Positions 1-6,132 of a DNA stretch of 9,401 bases are shown one piece after another. The translations under genes were made by a program, and so were the position numbers. The stretch's first letter is position 1; every line of letters starts with the position of its first letter. A model generated the notes under the pieces. That model made no database searches. It was not told the DNA's origin and worked only from the letters and a program-made list of their open reading frames with translations. The DNA is from Bordetella parapertussis (GTDB lineage Bacteria > Pseudomonadota > Gammaproteobacteria > Burkholderiales > Burkholderiaceae_C), in the NCBI GenBank assembly GCA_945900685.1, contig CAMDJS010000078.1:1-9401 (forward strand), read 5' to 3'.

Positions 1-200
1 CAATTGGATGTTTCGTTCTTTTAGTCGGTTTTGAATAGACATGGAGCTCCTTGAAAATGAAATAGAAAGAATTCGCAAACGCTGCTCAAACACAGTACTG
101 CGCATCAAAGCCCTATTTTGCGCTTGCTGCACTCAAGTATTGGATGAACAATCCGAATCCTAATTGCCGCCATAGTTTTCATAACAACGAAATGCAACAC

Positions 201-1331
201 ATGAATACCTTTTTTCGTTTTCACCTGTCCCTAACCTGTTTGGCTTTGCTCGCTGCTTACAGCTTGGTGCCTGCTTTTGCCGCAGACAATGAAACAGACG
301 ATCAAGGCCGATTGATTGCAGCGCCTGCTGAAACCGATTTGGTGGAACGCGGTTATTTGTTTTATCCGCTGCGTGTGTTGCCGAAAAAGCAAACCGACAT
401 TCCCGCTGTGCCGCAACCTACAGCCGCTCTTGCCCCCGTTGCAAAGACGAGCAGCAAACTCAAAACCACTGACGCTGGTACTGTTGAATTCCTTGCAATG
501 AAGTCAGATGATGTGCATCAAGATGGCCATGGTGCTTCATCTCAAAGTCCCACTGCTGCCAAGCCTGCAACTGCCGCTGCTGCAAGTGATTCAAGTCAAA
601 AGGGCAAAACCGCTGCTGCTTCCGTGCTTGTGCAAGTGGTCGAGCCAGTCAAGCCCGCTGCACCTGTAACCGCATCACCTGCCCATGAAAAACAAACGGA
701 TGCAGCCAAAAACGAGCAAGCCAGTTCTCAAGAAGCCAAGCCTGAAATGAGCAAAGCTGAAATGGCCAAAGCCGAGCGCGCCAAGGCGGCTGAAGCACGT
801 TCTGCCAGACTCAAAGAAGAGCAAGCCAAGGCTGAATTGGCCAAAGCGGAGCGCGCCAAAATTGCCCAGGCCCGGGCTGAAAAAATCAAACAAGATCAAG
901 CCAAAGCCGAACGCGCGCGAGCAGAGCGCGTGATGCTCGCCGCTCAAGCCAAGGTGGACAAAGCGCTGGATGAATTGGCCAAAGCAGAAAAAGCGTTTGC
1001 CGTGCTGGTGAATGCTGAAGCTGAGACCGCCGACAAAGACAATGAATCATCTGCCAAGGACGAGCAAGCCAAAGCTACACCTGCAAAGCCTGAGCCTGCC
1101 AAGGACGAGCAAGCCAAAGCTTCTCTCGCAAAAGCGGAGCATGGCAAAGATGATCACGCCAAAGCTACACCGGCGAAGTCTGCGCCAGCCAAAGCTGCAC
1201 AGGTCAAAGCAGACCATGGCGGTCATGCAAATGCACCGGCCATGGCAACGGTAACCGCTGGCCAAAAGATTTTGTTTCTCAACAGGGCTGAACCCGCTGC
1301 CGCAACCACAGTTGCTGCTCCTGCCCACTGA
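201..1331 (+). CDS. Secreted Ala/Lys/Glu-rich repeat protein, function unknown
   Basis: The family is not recognised. ATG201 is preferred because it opens directly onto a typical Sec signal peptide (MNTFFRFHLSLTCLALLAAY..., likely cleavage after VPAFA, about residue 27). In-frame ATGs at 144 and 192 would add 19 or 3 residues, and none of the three has a good ribosome binding site. The mature N-terminus (about residues 28-66) has ordinary composition and may be the only folded part. It is followed by Ala/Pro/Ser-rich linker sequence. From nt 753 a highly charged AKAE-type region begins, with two full 25-residue repeats and a partial third (nt 753-902 and on), reminiscent of the helical or coiled-coil region of TolA. 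Four 15-residue repeats follow (nt 1053-1232). There are no transmembrane segments after the leader. The composition recalls AKPAK tails of histone-like proteins, but a signal peptide argues against DNA binding in the cytoplasm. It lies 55 bp upstream of the adhesin-E-like gene, same strand. The gene call is fairly sure; the function is open. Confidence 0.75.
   Translation: MNTFFRFHLSLTCLALLAAYSLVPAFAADNETDDQGRLIAAPAETDLVERGYLFYPLRVLPKKQTDIPAVPQPTAALAPVAKTSSKLKTTDAGTVEFLAMKSDDVHQDGHGASSQSPTAAKPATAAAASDSSQKGKTAAASVLVQVVEPVKPAAPVTASPAHEKQTDAAKNEQASSQEAKPEMSKAEMAKAERAKAAEARSARLKEEQAKAELAKAERAKIAQARAEKIKQDQAKAERARAERVMLAAQAKVDKALDELAKAEKAFAVLVNAEAETADKDNESSAKDEQAKATPAKPEPAKDEQAKASLAKAEHGKDDHAKATPAKSAPAKAAQVKADHGGHANAPAMATVTAGQKILFLNRAEPAAATTVAAPAH
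753..950 (+). repeat. 25-residue (75-bp) coding repeats, two full units plus a partial
   Basis: Units start at nt 753, 828 and 903. The first two align over their whole length: KAEMAKAERAKAAEARSARL plus KEEQA, and KAELAKAERAKIAQARAEKI plus KQDQA. The third (KAERARAERV...) matches only over about its first ten residues before diverging. The pattern of alternating Ala with Lys, Glu and Arg predicts a long charged helix. The units have diverged at nucleotide level, so this expansion looks older than the 45-bp family further along the gene. Confidence 0.75.
1053..1232 (+). repeat. 15-residue (45-bp) tandem coding repeats, four units
   Basis: Four consecutive in-frame units start at nt 1053, 1098, 1143 and 1188: AKDEQAKATPAKPEP, AKDEQAKASLAKAEH, GKDDHAKATPAKSAP and the degenerate AKAAQVKADHGGHAN. 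At DNA level the 26 bp at 1051-1076 recur exactly at 1096-1121. The 14 bp at 1068-1081 recur at 1158-1171, which is exactly two periods away. Identity at DNA level suggests recent duplication by slippage or unequal recombination. The repeats are proline-containing and probably extended or disordered. Confidence 0.85.
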
Positions 1332-1386
1332 ATGAACTGCCGGGCTTGATCGTCAAGTTTGGCTGTGTCAAGCCGATTACATATAC

Positions 1387-1824
1387 ATGTCTGCTATTAC
1401 TTTCATTCGTCGATGGCTTTGTCTTTGCCTTGCCTGCATGGGCCTGGTGCTGCCCGCGCGTGCTGAATGGGTCGAGTTGATGAAAGACGATGACATCACC
1501 TATGTCTGGGACAAAGAATCGGTGCGGGCCATACACATCACCCGGATCGCCTGGACCATGACAAACACAACCGCCAAGGGCGTCAAAGCACCGAACGGCG
1601 AGGAGTACCAATCCTCGCAAGCGCGCTGGCGCATCAATTGCAAAACCGATTCCTTTGTCAAATTGTCCGAAAGCTTTTACGCCAAAGCGGACGGCAAAGG
1701 TCGTGAAGTGGCTTTTTATGAAGCCGCAGACTGGCGACCACGGGATGCAGCGATTCGCCCGGGCTCGTACCTGTCACTGTTGAAAAAACAGATTTGCACT
1801 AGCACCGAAGTCGCCGGTTCCTAA
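1387..1824 (+). CDS. Exported surface-adhesin-E-like small protein
   Basis: This 145-residue protein has a Sec signal peptide (basic RR at residues 8-9, hydrophobic core LCLCLACMGLVL, cleavage after PARA at residue 26). The mature part is about 119 residues. It shows the pattern I associate with the surface-adhesin protein E family named after Haemophilus protein E: an opening WVEL...YVWDKESV strand, a mid segment with RINCKTDSF, then FYAKADGKG, a W-containing stretch (W116) and a closing PGSYLSLLKKQIC. The two mature cysteines, C85 and C137, are placed as in that family and could form a disulfide in the periplasm. Most environmental members have no tested role, so adhesion is not claimed. 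There is no convincing ribosome binding site before ATG1387. It is followed after 51 bp by comEC on the same strand, but a functional link is not shown. Family assignment was made by eye. Confidence 0.75.
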   Translation: MSAITFIRRWLCLCLACMGLVLPARAEWVELMKDDDITYVWDKESVRAIHITRIAWTMTNTTAKGVKAPNGEEYQSSQARWRINCKTDSFVKLSESFYAKADGKGREVAFYEAADWRPRDAAIRPGSYLSLLKKQICTSTEVAGS

Positions 1825-1863
1825 CTACAGTTTCTTTCTGCCGGGCACTATGACGCCGGGTGA

Positions 1864-1870
1864 GAAAGGA
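1864..1870 (+). promoter_or_regulatory. Ribosome binding site fixing the TTG start of comEC
   Basis: GAAAGGA lies 5 nt before TTG1876. An in-frame TGA at 1861-1863 closes the frame directly upstream, so TTG1876 is the first possible start codon and no ATG or GTG precedes it. Confidence 0.7.
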
Positions 1871-1875
1871 CACGC

Positions 1876-4314
1876 TTGCTTCACCTCAGTGGGCCCGCGC
1901 CTTGGTTGCTTGCTTGGTTGATCGGCACGGCACTGCAATTGTTGCAACCCGTTCTTTGGTCGCTCACGGCTTATGTTCCGTTGGCTGCTGTGGGTTTTCT
2001 TTCGGACTGGTTGTGGCTATGGATATCGCATCGCAGACCCGTTAAATATGTCCATTCAACGGTGTGCGCGGCTTTGTGTGCAGGCATTTGTCTGTCGTTT
2101 GCGCTCACTGGCATGCGTGCGGTGTGGTTTTCGATGGACGCCCTTGACCCGGCGCTTGAAGGTGTGGATTTGCAAGTCACCGGCGTGGTGTCGACCATGC
2201 CTCAGTGGCACAGCGATGGCGTGCGTTTTGGATTTCAAGTGGAGCATGCGCAACGAATCGATAACCATCACATCGTTGAAATTCCGACCGGGTTGCAAAC
2301 CGGTTGGTACACCCGCAATTTCGACGGCGAACCCCGCGCATTACCCGAGATCAAAGCGGGTGATCGCTGGCAATTGCCATTGCGTTTGAAACGGCCGCAT
2401 GGTTTGTTCAACCCCGGCGGATTTGATGCCGAACTGTGGTTGTGGGAGCAGGGCGTTCATGCCACAGCCCATGTGCGCGAGAGTGCAGGCGCGGGCAGTT
2501 TGAAACGCTTACAAAGCACTTGGCAATATCCTATTGAGCAGTGGCGGCAGCACACGCGAACATCGATTGTGCAAACCTTGAAAGAGCCGCGTTTCAGCGG
2601 ACAAACCGCGGCATTGCTGCTGGGCGATCAGGCCGCCATCAGTCAACGCGACTGGGACGTGTTTCGCCTCACTGGCATCGCGCATCTCATGAGCATTTCG
2701 GGCTTGCACATCACCTTGTGGGCATGGGTCGCGCGGTGGTTGATCTCTCGCATTTGGCGATACAGCGATATCTGGGGCAGGTCTTGGTGCTTGACATACC
2801 CGGCGCCGCTTGCTGCACTTTGGGGCGGCGTGTTATTTGCATTGGTGTATGCGGTGTTCAGCGGTTGGGGTGTGCCTGCACAGCGCACGGTCATCATGTT
2901 GATGGCGGCGTGTTGGTTGCGGGTGAACGCGATGCGTTGGCCTTTGCTTGAACAATGGTTGCTGGCTGCTGTGGTGGTGTGTGTGTGGGACCCGTGGGCC
3001 TTGTTGCAGGCCGGTTTTTGGTTGAGCTTTGTGGCGGTGGGCATGTTGTTTCTCATGCCTGCATACACATCGTCCTTGCATACAGCTTCTGGTGTTCATC
3101 AAGCGTGGTGGAAAAAGTCACTGAATGCATTGCGCCACTTATTGCGCGAGCAAAGTTTCATCACACTTGGACTCGCACCTCTTACGCTGTTGTTGTTTCA
3201 ACAGGTGAGCGTTGTCGGCTTGCTGGTGAATTTGTACGCCATTCCTTGGGTTACGTTTGTGGTGACGCCACTGGCGTTTGCCGGTGTGTTGTGGTCGCCG
3301 TTGTGGCAGTTGTGCAGTCAAAGTCTGCAACTGTTGATGGCCACACTCGAGCCCTTGCCCGACTTACCTTGGGCTGTGTGGCAAACCGCTGCACCGCCTT
3401 GGTGGTTGGCGCTCATCGGTACGGCAGGCGGCGCGTTGTTCATCAGCCAACGCCAACTGTGGCGACGTATCGCAAGTGCTGCTTTGGTGATCCCCGTGTT
3501 TTTGTGGCAAGCACCCCGTCCCCCGCATGGTGTGGCGCAACTCTTGTTTGCCGACATAGGGCAGGGCAACGCGGTGCTGGTGCGTACCGCGCAACACAGC
3601 TTGTTGTTTGACACCGGACCGCGCTTTGGCGTGGACAGCGATGCTGGACTGCGCGTGCTGTTGCCGGTGTTGCAAACCATGGATGAACACATAGACGCTT
3701 TGGTGCTCAGTCATCAAGACAGCGACCATACCGGCGGCGCATTGTCTGTGTACAAACAACACAAACAAACACAGCTGTGGTCCTCCATCACCGATGCTCA
3801 TTGGCTGTCTCAGCGTTTGCCTATGCAGCGCTGCGAGGCCGGGCAAACATGGGTTTGGGATGGTGTGCAATTCGATTTCATTCACCCGCTGGCGACTGAC
3901 TATGACAAGACCATGAGCCCGAACAACCGCAGTTGTGTGCTTCGCATACGCGCGCAGTCGCAAACTGTGTTGCTGACCGCAGACATTGAAGCCATGCAAG
4001 AAAACGCCTTGGTGCAACGCATGGGCAGCGAATTGAAAGCCGATGTGTTGCTGGTGCCGCACCACGGCAGCAAAACATCGTCAACCGAAAGCTTTCTTGA
4101 TGCTGTGCAGCCGCGCTGGGCCTTGCTGCAACACGGTTACCGCAACCGCTATGGCCACCCCGCGCCTGTCGTGGTGCAGCGTTATTTGGTACGAGGCATA
4201 CCCATGCTGGATTCACCGCATTGCGGGGCTATGCATTGGCGCAGTGATCAGCCAGATGAGGTGCTCTGTCAGAGGGAGTTGGATAAGCGGTATTGGAGGT
4301 TTGGGGGACGGTGA
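1876..4314 (+). CDS. comEC: ComEC/Rec2 DNA-uptake channel with metallo-beta-lactamase domain
   Basis: ComEC is the inner-membrane channel that takes single-stranded DNA into the cytoplasm during natural transformation. At 812 residues it has the usual length and three-part layout. Hydrophobic helices and a soluble beta-rich (DUF4131/OB-like) region fill about residues 1-230. The polytopic competence domain spans about 240-520 and carries LLLGDQ (247-252) and the hallmark HLMSISGLHIT with G276-L277-H278. A C-terminal metallo-beta-lactamase-like domain spans about 553-800, with FADIGQGNAVLV (558-569), the metal-binding motif SHQDSDHTGG (H613, D615, D617, H618), LLTADIE (D703) and VPHHGS (H729, H730). 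The metal ligands appear intact, consistent with the proposed nuclease role of this domain. Translation starts at TTG with a good ribosome binding site. No other competence genes (comEA, pilus genes) are visible, so competence of the host is inferred only. No frameshift or truncation is seen. Confidence 0.95.
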   Translation: MLHLSGPAPWLLAWLIGTALQLLQPVLWSLTAYVPLAAVGFLSDWLWLWISHRRPVKYVHSTVCAALCAGICLSFALTGMRAVWFSMDALDPALEGVDLQVTGVVSTMPQWHSDGVRFGFQVEHAQRIDNHHIVEIPTGLQTGWYTRNFDGEPRALPEIKAGDRWQLPLRLKRPHGLFNPGGFDAELWLWEQGVHATAHVRESAGAGSLKRLQSTWQYPIEQWRQHTRTSIVQTLKEPRFSGQTAALLLGDQAAISQRDWDVFRLTGIAHLMSISGLHITLWAWVARWLISRIWRYSDIWGRSWCLTYPAPLAALWGGVLFALVYAVFSGWGVPAQRTVIMLMAACWLRVNAMRWPLLEQWLLAAVVVCVWDPWALLQAGFWLSFVAVGMLFLMPAYTSSLHTASGVHQAWWKKSLNALRHLLREQSFITLGLAPLTLLLFQQVSVVGLLVNLYAIPWVTFVVTPLAFAGVLWSPLWQLCSQSLQLLMATLEPLPDLPWAVWQTAAPPWWLALIGTAGGALFISQRQLWRRIASAALVIPVFLWQAPRPPHGVAQLLFADIGQGNAVLVRTAQHSLLFDTGPRFGVDSDAGLRVLLPVLQTMDEHIDALVLSHQDSDHTGGALSVYKQHKQTQLWSSITDAHWLSQRLPMQRCEAGQTWVWDGVQFDFIHPLATDYDKTMSPNNRSCVLRIRAQSQTVLLTADIEAMQENALVQRMGSELKADVLLVPHHGSKTSSTESFLDAVQPRWALLQHGYRNRYGHPAPVVVQRYLVRGIPMLDSPHCGAMHWRSDQPDEVLCQRELDKRYWRFGGR

Positions 4315-4320
4315 TTGGGT

Positions 4321-4350
4321 TTGATTGAGCACCTAAAAAGACCAGATAAT
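4321..4350 (+). promoter_or_regulatory. Candidate sigma70 promoter of the cupin gene
   Basis: TTGATT (4321-4326) and GATAAT (4345-4350, one mismatch to the -10 consensus) are separated by 18 bp just after the end of comEC. Transcription would start near 4357, giving a leader of about 80 nt. That leader contains a small dyad, GGTGT at 4377-4381 and ACACC at 4389-4393, of unknown meaning. The match is by eye only. Confidence 0.4.
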
Positions 4351-4436
4351 TTTTATATGAAAACCCTATGAAGTCAGGTGTATCAGTGACACCACAATAG
4401 CCAGTTGTCCCCCCATTATTCCAAGAGGTATTGCAG

Positions 4437-4826
4437 ATGAAATCCAAACAACTTTTCTTAGTCTCCCTGTTGATGTTGGGCACCCCCCCCTTGTTTGCCC
4501 AGCAATCAGGCATCGCCCGCTTTCCTCTGCAAACCCAAGAGTTCAACGTGCCCGGCCGCATTGCTATTCAAGCCCGGGTGGAAATCGAGCCCGGCATTGA
4601 AGGCGGCAAGCACACGCATCCTGGTATTGAAATGGCTTATGTCATCGAAGGCCAGCTTGAAGTCAAAGTGGATGGCCAACCCTCCCGCACCTACAAAGCC
4701 GGTGAAGCGTTTTCCGTGGCTGAGGGCGTGGCGCATGCCGCAACCAACACGGGCAGTGTGACGACCAAATTGTTAGCGACATACTTGGTGGAAGTTGGCA
4801 AGCCATTGGCTTCGCCTTTCAAATAA
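4437..4826 (+). CDS. Exported single-domain cupin protein
   Basis: This small beta-barrel protein has 129 residues from ATG4437. AAGAGG at 4423-4428 sits 8 nt upstream. An in-frame TTG at 4431 lies too close to that site, so ATG is chosen. The signal peptide is MKSKQLFLVSLLMLGTPPLF, cleaved after PLFA (residue 21). Cupin motif 1 is clear: GGKHTHPGIEMAYVIEG contains the metal-binding H-x-H and E with the conserved closing glycine. Motif 2 follows (PxG replaced by AEG in GEAFSVAEGVAHAATN), with the third histidine and the terminal N. The metal site therefore looks complete. The substrate is unknown: similar exported cupins are often listed only as cupin-domain proteins, and enzymatic and binding roles are both possible. 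It has its own candidate promoter, is transcribed toward the solute-binding gene, and shares its terminator. A run of eight C lies in the signal-peptide codons. Confidence 0.85.
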   Translation: MKSKQLFLVSLLMLGTPPLFAQQSGIARFPLQTQEFNVPGRIAIQARVEIEPGIEGGKHTHPGIEMAYVIEGQLEVKVDGQPSRTYKAGEAFSVAEGVAHAATNTGSVTTKLLATYLVEVGKPLASPFK

Positions 4827-4828
4827 AA

Positions 4829-4852
4829 AAAGCCAACCCGTGGGTTGGCTTT
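4829..4852. terminator. Bidirectional intrinsic terminator between convergent genes
   Basis: AAAGCCAACCC (4829-4839) and GGGTTGGCTTT (4842-4852) form a perfect stem. On the minus strand it is followed by a long T-rich tract (the complement of the A run at 4820-4831), so it should be a strong terminator for the solute-binding gene, whose stop is at 4873. On the plus strand it starts just after the cupin stop and is followed by TTTCTC, a weaker tail, so it probably also serves the cupin gene. Confidence 0.85.
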
Positions 4853-4872
4853 CTCGCGGATGCAGGCAACAG

Positions 4873-5964
4873 TCAGGCTTTTCTGCCCGTTGCCATCAAA
4901 CTGTCAAACGGTATTTCACAGAACTGCGACCACAGCACATACTCGTCGCGGAACTTAGCCCAAGGCGCATGAATCTTTTTAAACGCCGGGCTGGTGTCGA
5001 TCATCTCGGTCATGAATTGCTGATTGGCTTTGTAGCAAGCCTGCAATATCTCAGGTGAAAAACGTTTGAGCTGCGCACCGTTGCTGATCAGTCGGCGCAA
5101 TGCTGCCGGGTTGGTCACATCGTATTTAGCGGTAGACCATTGGTTGGCTTCTGCAGCCGCAATTTTCAACACCGCTTTGTATTCGGCGGGTAAAGCATTA
5201 AACGCTTTTTGGTTGACGAACAAGGACAGCGTGGCCGAGCCTTCCCACCATCCGGGGTAGTAATAGTATTTCGCCACTTTGTGCAGGCTCAGGTGTTCAT
5301 CATCCGCCGGGCCGACAAACTCGGCCGCATCAATCACACCTTTTTCCAGCGCTTGGTAAAGATCGCCGGGTGGTAACTGTTGTGCCACTACACCGAGTTT
5401 GGCCAATACTTTTCCCGCCAGACCACCCACGCGCATTTTCAAACCATTGAAGTCGGCCACGGTTTTCATTTCCTTGCGGTACCAACCGGCCATTTGTGCG
5501 CCGGTGTTGCCCACAGGCATGGCCATCACGCCGTAGTTGGCATAAAACTCGTTCAGCAATTCAATGCCGCCGCCCACATACATCCACGCGTTTTGCGCAC
5601 GCGTACCCATGCCAAAGGGAATAGCCGTGCCAAAACCAAACGCCGGGTCTTTGCCAATGTAGAAATAACTCGCGCTGTGTCCGGCTTCGATGGTGCCGTT
5701 TTGCACACCGTCCAACACTTGCAACGCGGGCAGCAATTCACCCGCCGCATGCAAACTGATTTTGAATTTTCCGTCGGTCAATTCACCCACGCGCTTGCAC
5801 ATCATGTCGACCGCACCGTAAATCGTGTCCAGCGATTTCGGGTAGCTAGAAGCCAGCCGCCAGCGTATTTCAGGCCGTGAGGATTGCGCGATGGCCGGGG
5901 CAGCGAGGGTGGTGGCCACGCCCGCGCTAAGGGCACTGCGGGTGAGAAAGTTTCTGCGTTGCAT
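4873..5964 (-). CDS. TRAP transporter solute-binding protein, TakP-like (DctP family)
   Basis: This periplasmic protein binds a carboxylate and hands it to a TRAP (DctQM-type) permease. It has 363 residues, normal for the family. The leader MQRRNFLTRSALSAGVATTL has a twin-arginine motif (R3-R4-x-F-L) and ends at APAIA (residue 26), so export by Tat is likely. By remembered sequence it closely follows TakP, the 2-oxoacid binder of Rhodobacter sphaeroides: WRLASSYPKSLDTIYG (35-50), AAGELLPALQ (73-82), GNTGAQMAGWYRKE (152-165), MRVGGLAGKV (177-186), YYYYPGWWEG (233-242) and RFSPEILQAC (301-310). Likely ligand contacts are Q157, R178 and E215. The residue after E215 is F216 where TakP, as I recall it, has Trp. 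AAGGAG at 5975-5980 is its ribosome binding site. No permease gene lies next to it, so the permease must be elsewhere or encoded distantly. A 2-oxoacid such as pyruvate is the best guess for the ligand. Confidence 0.92.
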   Translation of the reverse strand: MQRRNFLTRSALSAGVATTLAAPAIAQSSRPEIRWRLASSYPKSLDTIYGAVDMMCKRVGELTDGKFKISLHAAGELLPALQVLDGVQNGTIEAGHSASYFYIGKDPAFGFGTAIPFGMGTRAQNAWMYVGGGIELLNEFYANYGVMAMPVGNTGAQMAGWYRKEMKTVADFNGLKMRVGGLAGKVLAKLGVVAQQLPPGDLYQALEKGVIDAAEFVGPADDEHLSLHKVAKYYYYPGWWEGSATLSLFVNQKAFNALPAEYKAVLKIAAAEANQWSTAKYDVTNPAALRRLISNGAQLKRFSPEILQACYKANQQFMTEMIDTSPAFKKIHAPWAKFRDEYVLWSQFCEIPFDSLMATGRKA

Positions 5965-5990
5965 TGTTATTTGTCTCCTTGTGTGACTGA

Positions 5991-6007
5991 CTGTAATTGA
6001 ATTACAG
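5991..6007. promoter_or_regulatory. Perfect 17-nt palindrome, probable repressor operator
   Basis: CTGTAATT and AATTACAG flank a single central G (5999), an eight-base perfect inverted repeat. It covers the predicted -10 box and start point of the solute-binding gene, the classical place for a repressor site. The ATT-N-AAT core resembles operators of MarR-type dimers, but no regulator gene is in the window and the family is a guess. Confidence 0.6.
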
Positions 6008-6029
6008 CTAAAGGGCGCCGAGCATTCAA
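6001..6029 (-). promoter_or_regulatory. Candidate sigma70 promoter of the solute-binding gene
   Basis: Read on the minus strand, TTGAAT (6029-6024) and TGTAAT (6006-6001, five of six matches to the -10 consensus) are separated by exactly 17 bp. Transcription should begin near 5994, leaving a leader of about 30 nt that holds the AAGGAG ribosome binding site. The gene can therefore be transcribed apart from the cphA operon upstream. Confidence 0.6.
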
Positions 6030-6100
6030 GTTTTTAGAAAGCACAAATTCACGCGCCTGATAAAGACGATCAACAAAGTTAAGTTTGGCGGCGGTAGTTT

Positions 6101-6119
6101 TGGGGTTAAGAGCACCCCA
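6101..6119. repeat. Small inverted repeat just after cphA
   Basis: TGGGGT (6101-6106) and ACCCCA (6114-6119) form a six-base stem with a 7-nt loop, 14 bp beyond the cphA stop. In the cphA direction no T tract follows, so it is a poor intrinsic terminator. The T-rich stretch (6123-6131) lies on the other side and would act only on plus-strand transcripts. Its role is uncertain. Confidence 0.35.
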
Positions 6120-6132
6120 GGCTTTATTTTTG

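Noticed and set aside
31..80. Possible promoter boxes (TTGAAT at 31, TTGAAA at 51) before the repeat protein
   Set aside because: No acceptable -10 box lies at 16-18 bp from either, so no promoter is called.
675..1147. Minus-strand frames opposite the repeat protein
   Set aside because: Their Phe/Gly/Leu and Ser/Ala repeats mirror the AKAE repeats on the plus strand, with no independent start signals.
1053..1232. Regularly spaced repeats that could suggest a CRISPR-like array
   Set aside because: The units abut, stay in one coding frame and have no unique spacers. They are protein-coding tandem repeats.
1343..1374. Inverted repeats between the repeat protein and the adhesin-E-like gene (GGCTTG/CAAGCC and CTTGA/TCAAG)
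   Set aside because: The stems are short and no T tract follows, so a terminator or regulatory hairpin is not supported.
2643..3068. Minus-strand open frame inside comEC
   Set aside because: It lies opposite the membrane domain of ComEC, and its His/Thr/Gln-rich translation is the usual shadow of Leu/Val/Trp codons.
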